The notes below the pieces were generated by a model, which was not told the DNA's origin, searched no databases, and saw only the letters and a program-made list of their open reading frames with translations. From the NCBI RefSeq assembly GCF_004027225.2, contig NC_044278.2, positions 76,954,923 to 77,018,922 of the forward strand: a DNA stretch of 64,000 bases, written 5' to 3'. Each line of letters starts with the position of its first letter. The first letter of the stretch is position 1. This DNA is from Strigops habroptila. Its lineage: Eukaryota > Chordata > Aves > Psittaciformes > Psittacidae. This document shows positions 11,991 through 22,329 of this stretch, piece after piece. A program made the translations under genes and the position numbers.

Positions 11991-13459
11991 CTTTTCCCTA
12001 TTGGGGACTCACTTCTCTAAAATTAACATATTAGAAACCATATATTTTTCAACTGAGTTGAATTTAAGGGAAAACCAAAATGCAACAATTCAGTGGCTTG
12101 GAAAACATTGCCTTTGTTTTAAAAGAGTAAGAACCTGATATGCTTAATGTGCCATGATTTTTAATTTTTTTTCTTAAGGGTTGAAATATCTTTTCTTATT
12201 AATATCTTAGCTCTGTAAGGTGTTTTTTGAGTACCTCAGTTCTTATTATAATTAATTAGCTGGGCAGCATCTTGGCTAGTAAGTGATATTTTAATTCTCT
12301 ACTCTCCGGTGTCCCTGGAGCAGTAAGATATATGCTTGAGAAGAGAGCAAGACTTATGAAGCCCAAACAATCTTCTGGTGAAAATAAATAGAACAAAAAA
12401 TATTTCTAAGCTGTCTCTTCTGATTTATTTCTTTTATTTCTACAACCATTTTCTTGACCATCCTTCAAGGAGACTAATTGATTTCAGTGGGAGTCATGCA
12501 GTTAAAATGTACTGATGTCTTTTGAACATTTATTTGTTAATAACTATGTTAGGAATGCCTTAAGACAAGTGGGTATTTCTTATAGAAATAATCCTGGAGT
12601 ATTAAAGAGTATGAAGCTCCTATCTTCTTTTAATTCACTGCACTATAGATATAACTTCAGGAATATTCACTTTCAAGATAAATGTGGAGTTTTGCATGAT
12701 ATAAATAACACAAAACCAGCCATAAAAAATCAGGACAAAAGCCACAAAGTCTTGTCTCTTGTCATATATCACCACTACTGGCTGTTTCATCACTATTCAA
12801 AGACTACCAGGATAAGAATGCCTGGTTTAATTTTTTTTTTACCTTTTTTTTTTTTTTACTGTCTTAATAAGATATATTTAATGAATTTGTCTAACGCATT
12901 TTTGAACATTTATTTTTCTATTCTTTGGCAAAATTAGTTTTCAATATATGCTTCTTACTATCTTAAAAGTACTTCCTTGAACATGTTCTTTTGCCTATCA
13001 ATCTCACCATTAGGTCACTTAGGGGTTCCTGAATTTAGTACCTCAAAAATAGCAAAAACTTATTTGCTTTGTAGTTTCTCAATGAAATTCATGATTTAAT
13101 ATCCTGTTTAAGCTTATCTGTAGTGTATGTTCTGGACTGAAGAGCTCTGAACTGCTCTGTTTCTCCTGGCCATGGAAGCTTTTCCATACCCCTGAGTCCG
13201 TTTTTCTTCTTCTTTACACATTTTCTTTACAATGACATGATAATAAACATATTCCATAGTTCAAATGTGGGTTCATATTGATTGATGAAAGCACATTATG
13301 ATACTTTCTTTCTTGCTCTCCACTACATTTCCTAGCAATTGCCAATGTTGTCTTTACATCTTTTAAGTAAGGATGGGTATTGATCCTTAAAGAATTGGAA
13401 GTTTTCTTTTTTTCCTGAGTATTAACAACTCATTCAGGAAAGTACTACAGTTATAGTAC
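11991..13459. other. AT-rich non-coding DNA
   Basis: No gene recognised. It contains T-rich runs near 12830-12860. Reading frames here have low-complexity composition and no domain signature. Confidence 0.55.
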
Positions 13460-13600
13460 TATAGCATCCTGACAAAGAGGAATTCAGGCAGGAACACCAG
13501 AAGGCCTGTGTGGATGAACAAGGAGCTCCTGGACAAACTCCAGCATAAAAAGGAGGCATAGAGAGGGTGGAAACAAGGACAGGTAGCCTGGATAGAATAT
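13460..13600 (+). mobile_element. CR1 internal fragment (endonuclease-RT linker)
   Basis: Translated in the plus direction it matches the linker between endonuclease and RT in ORF2: RRPVWMNKELLDKL, then a stop, then GQVAWIEY. The counterpart in copy B is near 61126-61230. It ends abruptly where a minus-strand CR1 tail begins. Confidence 0.8.
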
Positions 13601-13798
13601 CACAGAATCGTAGAATCATAGAATCATAGAATAGTTCGGGTTGGAAAGGAACTTAAAATTATCTAGTTCCAACCTCGCTGCCATGGGCAGGGACACCACA
13701 CAGCCATGTCACCCAAGACTCCATCTAACCTGGCCTTGAACACTGCCAGGGATGGAGCATTCACAGCTTCCTTGGGCAACCTGTTATAGTGCCTCACC
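13601..13798 (-). mobile_element. CR1 3' end, heavily 5'-truncated
   Basis: It starts with the reverse complement of the CR1 tail (AGAATCATAGAATCATAGAA), followed by GGTTGGAAAGGAAC and the antisense end of ORF2 (GGCCTTGAACACTGCCAGGG). About 200 bp. It lies between two plus-strand CR1 pieces and probably inserted into or beside them. Confidence 0.9.
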
Positions 13799-13953
13799 AT
13801 ATGCCCCATTCCTGGAGGTGTTCAAGGCCAGGTTGGATGGTGCTTGGAGCTACATGATCTAGTGGAAGGTGTCCCTTCATGTGGTGGTGGGGGGGTGGAA
13901 CTAGATGGTCTTTAAGGTCACCTTCTAACTCTAGATGTTCTATGATTCTATGA
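13799..13953 (+). mobile_element. CR1 3' end fragment
   Basis: Plus-strand CR1 tail: GGTGTTCAAGGCCAGGTTGG near 13817, then the 3' UTR and terminal TTCTATGATTCTATGA. It may be the remainder of the element whose linker lies at 13460-13600, with the minus-strand piece inserted between, or a separate insertion. Confidence 0.88.
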
Positions 13954-16867
13954 AAATTAATGCTCAGTTTTCCATAATTACTCATTTTACTTTCAGCGAA
14001 TATGTGAACAGACTTCCAAAGAAAGATTCGTCTTAAACAAGATAAGATGCCTGCAAGAATAATGGTAGTGTCCGAGCTGGTCACCTTAAACATCCTTAAT
14101 AATCTATAAGGGAAAAAAAAATCCCCAAAACAAAACAGCACAATTTTTTGATTTTGGGTCATCTGACCTATTTGAGATACTTATGTTAGGATAAGATCAG
14201 TCATATCCTAGTGAAAACTGGTTTTTGTCCCCACTATAACAGAGGTTTAAGATGACTAGCTTATGTTAGATGTCTGTATTGTAAATATGTACTTCTGATT
14301 ATATGAATCATGCACACAATCACTGTAGCACATTTTTGCTTACAGCTTTGATTGCATCTCTAATGTGTTAAAATAATTTAAAGGAATGTGTATATTCTTA
14401 TTTTTATTAATTCCTTATGAATTTATTATACTTAGAAGATGTTAGGAGAATGTATTTGGCAGAAGAAAAGCGCAGAAGACAAACTGCAACACCAACATCC
14501 CACTAGTTTTGTGAAGGCAAATCCCACGTGGAATTGGTAATGCATAATTATCTATGATGTCAATTTTATATTTTTTCTATCAGACATCAGTTGATACCTG
14601 CAGGGAAGTTACAAGGCCCAGTAAAGAACACACTTGTGTGTGAGCCAGGGCACTCCAGTTGTATATTTATACTCCTAGTACTGTCACTTTTTCTACCTGA
14701 ACACAAACTGCTGCACATTTAACCTCTCAGGCCCCAATTTCTTGCCATGCTTTCATTTTTCTTTCACAATTTTTCGCAGTTCGCAGCAGAAAAAGAACGA
14801 TGCTTTAGGGCTAGGTCTATATGCACTACAGAAATAATAATTATATGTAGTACATTGTAATAGAAAGTTTTCTGCAGCACATCTAGCTCATGTGATTGCC
14901 CTCTAGGATGAGTCTTCTTGCTGCTGCAACATTACAAATATAAGCCTCAGGTGCAGAAAATGTGTTGTGCTAAATGAGTCAGTGGTCTAATCGGAAGGAA
15001 CTCTGGATCTGCCAAGAGATCTGTTAATGATAAGTTACTAGCGTAAATGAGATAACTTCACCAGCCTTTCACAATATAAATATAAATCAATGTCTTTTTA
15101 CGAATAATACAGAGGAACTCTCCTCCTTTCATTGCCACGTACTCTTAGAGGTTGCATTTTCTTTTGATGTGAGCTCTCACAGCAGCTGTGCATAAAAATG
15201 AAGCGCTGAAGACATTTGTAATATTTATAATGTTTTAAATGTGACACCATTTGTATACAAAGCATTGTTCAGAGTATGTGCAAAGCAAAGGTATTTCTTC
15301 ACTGGGGCAGGGAGTTTAGTTCAAGCCCTCATTAGCTTTTTGTATTCACGACTTTAAATATTGCAGGGCTGTTCTTGCTAGTTCTCATTCTGCTGAATCA
15401 GCTCTTACAGAAGCATCATTGTTCTTGGAGACTGACACAGGTTACAGACTGCTTAAGAAATGTGAATTAGGTGCACTGGAGCATAGGAATGAGCAGAAGA
15501 ACTTGAAAGCTTTTTTTTTTTTTCACTTTGTCTGATCAACTCTGCCTGTCTCTGCAGCGACTATATCCAGATTAGCCCGAAGCTTCAAAGAGTTTGTAAC
15601 AAAGCTTCAAAGCAAGCAATTTATATATCATTATTACCCTGCTTTGAAAGCACACCTCTTTATGCAGGGTGCAAACATTCTCTAAAGAGGGATTGAAATC
15701 CAAAACAAAATTCCAGGAAATTGAATTAAACTGGGCAAACCCTGCTACCTCTATCTTAGGAATCTTTTTTCTTTATAGCATTGACACAATCTGCTTTGCA
15801 TTCCTTGCCAGGGTAATTTTGCCATATCATGTAAAGTACAGTGAAATGCATATTCCATATTGGCCTGCAGATGAGTTCAAGAGGTCACTAGGCATTTTCA
15901 AGTGTTCACTTCCATGCAGCAAAAAAGGGAGCAATTATGATGAAAGAAGCTGACATGATACAGCTTGTGCATCTGCAGGACATGTATTCTGCTGCATACA
16001 TTCAATGGGCCACCACATCATATTTCTATGAGATCAAAATTTACTGCAGAGAAGACAAATTTATGGGTTGTCCACAGTTCCCCTCCTTATGATTAGGTAT
16101 CAGTGAAAATCACCATTCATGCTGCACCCCCAGTTCTCCTTCTTAAATGTCCATATTTTACACTATTCTAACAAAGAAGCAAGTCATTTGAATATCCATG
16201 CTGCATCTGAGTTTAAACAGACCAAGACATGATTAACGGGTGATGCGGGACACTTTTAACCTTATGGTGATATTCAGCTGAAGGTGGCGAAGTGCATTTC
16301 TCTGTAATGATTAAAGTCTGTGTGGTTCCAAATTCAGCAGTATTTCCAAATCATAATGTGTCTGTTGCAGATGGACTGTTAGTCAACTAACTTGGCATCT
16401 GTAGAGTACAACAAAAATGTCTGAATGAGGATGTACCAATTGAAATGTTTTTACCGAGTGACCAGATTGGTACAATACAGATATAACTCTCTATTATCCA
16501 CTGATGACAGATGTGTGTGTGTTAGAGGTATCCTAATGTTCTGATCTGAGAAAGCTGCAATTTTCCAAACATGCATTTATTTATTTAAATGTGATCGACT
16601 AACATTCTGAGCACGTATTCAAAATTTAAGTATATATATTAAAAAATGGAGCATGTCTAAGCTTTCAAGAACATATTGGCCTTTCAACTGACTGTAAGGA
16701 AATTGAACTACAGAAATCAAATTAAGACCCCTTAAACGGTGAATGAGAGTATCCATGGAGGAGTTTAATGTAATAAAATTAGTCCACTTGAAATTTACTT
16801 CTCTAATCGATTCAGATTAGTTTGACTGATAGCGTTCCATGAATTGAATACGTTTGGGGAGTGAAAG
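13954..16867. other. non-coding DNA, no repeat recognised
   Basis: About 2.9 kb without an identifiable transposon. Between roughly 14900 and 16500 the composition is less AT-skewed and has several homeodomain-like TAAT cores and an AAATGAGTCA motif (14975). A conserved non-coding element is possible but not shown. The 94-codon frame at 15669-15953 has no recognisable domain. Confidence 0.45.
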
Positions 16868-18890
16868 ATATGATGATAGAATGATAGAAAAGTCTAGGCT
16901 GGAAAGGACCTTTAGATACCCACTGATCCAATCGTCTGCAGAAAGCAGGGCCTTAGATTAGGCTAGCCATGGCCCTGTCAAGCTACCTTGAATGTTTCTA
17001 GCATGGAGATTCCACCACTAGGCTGAACAGCCTATCCAATATTTAACTTAAAGACTTTTTTTTTCTTACATCCAAATGGAATTTCCATTGAATAGTCCCA
17101 TGCCTATTGTCTCTTGTCTGTTCACTTTGCAGACTTTTGAAAAGAATACCTCCATCTCCTCTATAACTACTACTCAGGCAATAGAAAACTGCAATTAGAT
17201 CCCTCCCGAGCCTTCTCTTCGCTCAGCTGAAAACCCAGCTCCTTCAACTGTTCTTTATACATAAAATTCTGCAGCACTCTAATAATCCTGAGAGCCCTTG
17301 TCTGATCCCTCTCGGTTCATGTTTATCAGTCTATACTTGTTGATGGTACCAAAACTGGGCACAATATGCCAGGTGTGGCATAATAAGATCTGAGTAGAGT
17401 GTAATAATCACATCCCTTGTGATGAAGTTGCTGCTGCAGTCACAGACATGGTTTGTCTTCATTACTGCAAAGGCACACTGCTGCAGGACTTCATATTTGT
17501 CTTTGTTAAATCTCATGTAACTCAAACTTAGCCCAGTTTTCTAGACTGTTGAGGATTCTGTACTCTTCCATCCAGTGTTATCTACCTCTTCTACCAATAT
17601 GGTGTCACTTACAAACACAGCGATATCGTATTCAATCCCATCACCCAGGTTGTTTTTTAAGACCCCTGAGGAATTCCACTCATGACCAGCTGTCAGTTCT
17701 ACTCTAAGGTATTAACCACCTTTTGAGTTCAGCACTTCAGACAATTTTCCATCCATCTTGAGACTGATTTTTCCAGGCTATATTTTATCAGCTTCAACAA
17801 GGATGTGAGAGATCATGCCAAGCATCTTGCAAAAGTCAAGGTACATGGATAACCACTGCTCTTCTCCATTAACTGTGGAAGCCATTTCATCCTAGACAGT
17901 GGTCATATTGGCGTGGCACAATTTAATCGTGGTAAATCTGTGTTGGCTTTTCCCAGTTTCCTTCTTGTCTTTCATTTATGTGGGCAAAGCTTCCATCCAG
18001 ACCAGTTCTATAATTTTCCCAGGAACTGGGGTAAGGCTACCTGGTCTGTTGTTTTCCAGATTTTTTGTTGTTGTTGGTGGTGGACATATTTGACTTTTTT
18101 TGTTTTAATCATCTGGGATCTTTCTTGATCTCCATGACCTTCTAAAAATGACAGAGTAGCTTTTCAGTGTCTTCCCACTCTCCTCAGATTTATCCCATGA
18201 GGTCCCACAAACCTCTACCTGTCTAATTGGTACACATGGTCCTTAGCTCAATCCTCCTCTGCTGTCAGTGACCCACCATTTGCTTTGTCATTTCACCTTG
18301 GAGTACAGACTTGGGAGCTGACATCACCCCCAAAGATGGAGGTGAAAGCAACACCGAGAACTACTTTTCTGCTTAATTTCTAACTTGCCAGCTCCATTCA
18401 GCAGCAGTTTTTTATCTTCTTTATACTTCCACTCAATATTAACATACCTATAGAAGTCTCTCTTATAGTTTGAGCTATAGCTGAGCTTTTGCTTTCCTAA
18501 TTATGTCTCTGCAAGCTTAAACAATATTTTTTGCATTCGTCTTCTGTATTCAAGCAATATTTTTTGTATTCCTTTTTTAGGCATCTGACTCCTTTTTCAT
18601 CTCTCACTTTTTTTTTTTTTTTTTTGTATTTGAGCTTTTTGAGTGCTATCTGCTTAACAAGGCTGGGTTATTTCTATTTCTAGGCCTGCTCCTTTTTTTT
18701 TTTCTTTTTTCTTTTTTCTTGTAGAGCATTTAGAGGGATGGGCAGTTCTTGTGCTTTGAGCAAGCTGCCTCTGAAAATCTCCAAACACTTCTGAGCACCT
18801 TTGCCTGCAAAGACACGCTCCCATGGGAATCCCAAAAGTTCCCTGGCAAAAACTCTTCTAGGAGTTGAAATCTGCACTTTTGAAATCTAA
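16868..18890 (-). mobile_element. old CR1 LINE, antisense, about 2 kb
   Basis: The left end carries a decayed CR1 3' end (CTGGAAAGGACC). Reading the minus strand, blocks of ORF2 appear in the correct order: DFKSADF (18872-18892), the linker-to-RT start KRDFYRYV (near 18440), the RT block MYLDFCKMLGMISHIL (near 17810-17857, equivalent to [17 protein letters not shown] in copy B), and the C-terminal part LAYCAQFWYH (near 17340). Stops and frameshifts are abundant and T-rich runs have been gained, so it is much older than its neighbours. It ends where the young CR1 copy A begins. Confidence 0.85.
18608..18625. repeat. poly(T) tract
   Basis: An uninterrupted T run within the old antisense CR1, with further T-rich sequence to about 18720. 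It probably arose by expansion after insertion, since it sits inside the element rather than at its 3' end. Confidence 0.85.
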
Positions 18891-19090
18891 GGACCGAGGG
18901 AGCCTCAAGTCCGCGACAGGACTTGCCCAGGAGCCGCCAGCTCAGCTGACGCAAGTAGCTGACTCACAGGGGGCGGTGCCAGGAGTGAAGGCACAAGCCC
19001 CCAGTGGGGAAAAACCCACCCCAGGGAGTGGGAGCGACCAGGGTGTGGCGCTGCAGTTCGAGCAGGCAGGGCGGGCGGGCGGCGAGTGGC

Positions 19091-20175
19091 ATGGTGAGCG
19101 CTCGCCTCAGGACCAGGGCCCGCTCTGGGAGCTCTGCTTTGGCTGCCCCGGCAGTGGCCGGCGTAGGCACCCAGACAAAGTCGGTGAGAGGAGGGGCTGC
19201 GGCGCAGACCTCGGAGTGTAGAAAGTGCCTCGACTGGTCTCTTGAGGCGAGGGTGCACAATGGACAGGGCTGCACTCGGTGCGCGCTGGTGGACGTCCTC
19301 CTGCAGCAGGTGGCTGAGTTGCGGGAGGCTGTTGGTAAGCTAAAAGTTGCCAGGGAAGCTGAGAGGAAGCTGGGCTGCTTGCTCCAGGCCCAAACTGCGC
19401 AGGGGCCGCAAGCGTCCATCGTTGCTCATATAGGAAAGAAGGAGGGCATTAACCCAGGAAGCTGGGAATTAGTAACAAGAAAAACCAACAAAAAAAGGAG
19501 GAAGAGGACAATTAACAACAAGGGGCATCCTCCTAAATCCGATGTCCCCACCCAGAACCGCTTTGCAGTTCTGCAGGGGGCTAATGAGAAAGCACCCACC
19601 ACACCTAATGAACATCCTGCTGATGCACCAGTAAAGAGGATCACTACTGGTGCCTCCAGGAAAAAGTGGCGGGGCATAGTAGTAGGGGACTCTACTTTGA
19701 AAGGCACAGAGGCACCCCTCTGCCAGCCTGATCCAGTCTCGAGGGAGGTGTGTTGCCTGCTGGGGGCTCGGATCAGGGATGTTGCTGAGAGGCTGCCTGG
19801 ACTAGTAAGTCCTGCTGACTATTACTCCCTTCTAGTGGTTCATGTGGGTGTAGAGATATAGATAGCAGTAGCCTGGAGAACATTAAGAAGGACTATAGAG
19901 CCTTGGGAGAGGTGGTTAGGGGTTCTGGAGCTCAGATAGCTTTTTCATCGATTCTCTAGGACAAAGGGGAGGACCTTAAAAAAGCTAGGCGCGTTTGGCA
20001 GGTTAATAAATGGTTAGAACAGTGGTGCCATAGTCAGGGGTTTGGCTATTTAGAACGTGGGATTAGATTTGGGAGGCCAGGTCTACTGGAGGCTGGTGGA
20101 GCTGGTCTGACAAAGAAGGGGAAGAGCTGTTTTGGTAGGAGGCTTGCCAGGCTGGTCAAGGCAGCTTTAAACTAG
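19091..20175 (+). pseudogene. CR1 ORF1 (nucleic-acid-binding, esterase-like), broken
   Basis: The ATG at 19091 begins MVSARLRTRARSG, as in copy B. Next come a Cys cluster (ECRKCLDW ... GCTRCAL), a leucine-rich coiled coil (VAELREAVGKLK), a basic linker (KRRKRTINNK) and an SGNH-esterase-like start (IVVGDSTLKGTE, with the block I GDS). CR1-group ORF1 proteins are known to carry a Cys-rich finger and an esterase domain. A 1-nt deletion near 19850 shifts the frame. The TAG at 19957-19959 is shared with copy B. The natural end is TAG 20173-20175. The terminal esterase block reads GGAGLTKKGK and lacks the usual Asp-x-x-His. Confidence 0.85.
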
Positions 20176-20213
20176 ATGTGTTGGAGGAGGGGAGCATTGA
20201 TCCATCCCAACAC
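20166..20213 (+). promoter_or_regulatory. candidate -1 ribosomal frameshift signal, copy A
   Basis: TTTAAAC occupies 20166-20172 in the phase T TTA AAC relative to ORF1, directly followed by the ORF1 stop TAG. ORF2 is in the -1 frame and is open across this point. Five nucleotides later GTGTTGG (20178-20184) can pair with CCAACAC (20207-20213), leaving a 22-nt loop. Heptamer, spacer and stem match the form of known -1 frameshift sites; function is inferred. Confidence 0.5.
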
Positions 20214-22237
20214 TCCTGGTCAGTTACCAGCACTTACAATAAGTGCTTGGAACGATGTAGAGATATTTCAGCTGCTCCAGCCATTGAGTCAGCTTCACTT
20301 GGAGCTCAGCTCAGATGCCTCTATACAAACGCCCGTAGTATGGGGAACAAGCAAGAGGAATTAGAGATGTGTGCAAGGCTATGGAGATGACATTGGTATC
20401 ACAGAAACATGGTGGGATGGCTCCTGTGACTGGAGTGTTGGAATGGAAGGTTACAGGCTGTTTAGAAAAGACAAGCCTGGCAGACGGGGAGGGGGCGTAG
20501 CTATTTATGTTAGTGATAGGCTGGAGAGTATGGAACTCTGTCTGGGGACAGGTGGTGAGTCAACAGAGTGTTTGTGGGTCAGGGTCAAAGGTAGAACAGC
20601 AATGGGGGACATTACGGTGGGGATCTGTTACAGGCCGCCTGATCAAGAGGACTCTGTGGATGAAGTGCTCTACAGACAGATAGGAGCAGCCTCACGCTCG
20701 CAGGCCCTTGTCCTCATGGGGGACTTCAACCACCCTGATATGTGTTGGAGGGACGGTACAGCCCGGCAGAAGCAATCCAGAAGGCTCCTCGATTGTGTGG
20801 AAGACAGCTTCCTCTTTCAAGCAATAGAGGAGCCAACAAGGAGAGGTGCCGTGCTGGACCTCGTGCTCACCAACAGGGAGGGACTGGTTGGGAATGTGAC
20901 GGTCCAGGGCAGCCTTGGCTGTAGTGATCACGAGATGGCTGAGTTTGAGATCCTCAGGACAGGGAGAAGAGCATGCAGCAAGCTCACTGCCCTGGACTTC
21001 AAGAAGGCAGACTTTGTCCTCTTCAGGATCCTGCTTAGTAAGGTTCCATGGGATATAGACCTAGAGGGCAGGGAGGCCAAGGACTGCTGGTTGATATTCA
21101 AGGATCACCTGCTATGTGCTCAGGAGTGTTGCGTCCCAACTAGAAGGAAGTGCGGCAGGGGGGCCAGGAGACCTCCATGGATTGACAAGGAGCTGCTAAG
21201 GAAACTTAGAGGGGAAAAAAGAAGCTTATAGAACGTGGAATTGAGGACAGACGGCCTGGGAAGAATATAGGAGCATTGCCCGGGAAGCTAGGGACCAGGT
21301 TAGGAAAGCTAAGGCCCAGTTAGAATTAAATCTGGCAAGGGATGTGAAAGATAACAGGAAAGGATTCTATAGGTATGTAGCAACTAAAAGACAGACTAGG
21401 GACAACGTGGGCCCTCTCCGGGAGCTATCAGGAGAACTGGCTACCATGGGTTTGGAGAAGGCTGAGGTTCTTAATGACTTCTTTGCCTCAGTCTTCACTA
21501 GCAAATGCTCTGACCACACCACCCAAGTCTTGGAAGGCAGATCCATGGACTCTCAGAATGAAGACCTTAGGCCCACTGTAGGAGAGGGGCAATACCAGGC
21601 ACTGCTACAGGTTGGGCGGAGAAGAGATTCAGAGCAGCCCTGCAGAAAAGGACTTGGGGGTGTTGGTTGATGAGAAGCTTAACATGAGCCAGCAGTGTGC
21701 ACTTGCAGCCCAGAAAGCCAACCGTATCCTGGGCTGCATCAAAAGAACCATGACCAGCAGGTTGAAGGAGGTGATCCTGCCCCTCTACTCTGCTCTTGTG
21801 AGACCCAACTTGGAGTATTGTGTACAGTTCTGGTGTCCTCAACATAAAAAGGACATGGAGCTGTTGGAGCGAGTCCAGGGGAGGGCCACGAGGATAATAA
21901 GAGGGTTGAAGCACCTGATGAAGACAGGCTGAGAGAGTTGGGGCTGTTCAGCCTGGAGAAGAGAAGGCTGTGTGGAGACCTCATAGCAGCCTTCCAGTAT
22001 CTGAAGGGGGTCTACAAGGATGCTGGGGAGGGACTCTTCCTTAGGGACTGTAGTGGTAGGACAAGGCGTAATGGCTTCAAACTTAAACAGGGGAAGTTTA
22101 GATTAGATATAAGGAAGAAGTTCTTTACAGTGAGGGTGGTGAAGCACTGGAATGGGTTGCCCAGGGAGGTTGTGGATGCTCCATCCCTGGCAGTGTTCTA
22201 GGCCAGGTTGGGCAGAGCTTTGGGCTACATGGTTTAG
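20172..22237 (+). pseudogene. CR1 ORF2 (endonuclease, RT) with RT core deleted
   Basis: The frame enters in -1 relation to ORF1 and reads on to the endonuclease. AP-type endonuclease motifs are visible: YTNARS, ITETWWDG, GDFNHPD, DLVLTN and SDHE. Breaks: a 5-nt deletion near 20384, a 1-nt frame break at an A6 run (21215-21220) shared with copy B, the ~838-bp deletion at about 21586 removing the RT palm including the catalytic Asp-Asp, a further small frame change near 21918, and a stop at 22199-22201. The natural stop is at 22235-22237. It cannot encode an active enzyme. Confidence 0.88.
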
Positions 22238-22329
22238 TGAGAGGTGCCCCTGCCCATGGCAGGGGGGGGTGGAACTAGATGATCTTAAGGTCCTTTCCAA
22301 CCCTTACTGTTCTATGATTCTATGATTCT

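Larger units (their letters stand above)
18892..22329 (+). mobile_element. young CR1 LINE, copy A (internal deletion)
   Basis: A 3.4-kb plus-strand element with part of the 5' UTR, ORF1, most of the ORF2 endonuclease, the ORF2 C-terminus and the CR1 tail (TTCTATGATTCTATGATTC near 22310-22328). It is closely similar to copy B at 58765-63128 but begins about 125 bp further in. Compared with copy B it lacks the segment equivalent to 61551-62388 (about 838 bp), which encodes the RT core. Flanks differ between the copies, so they are separate insertions and not a segmental duplication. Confidence 0.95.

Noticed and set aside
15669..15953. A 94-codon frame as a host exon
   Set aside because: No recognisable domain and no supporting splice structure that I could defend.
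18892..22329. Copies A and B as a segmental duplication of one locus
   Set aside because: Their upstream and downstream flanks are unrelated and their 5' ends differ, as expected for separate retrotransposition events.
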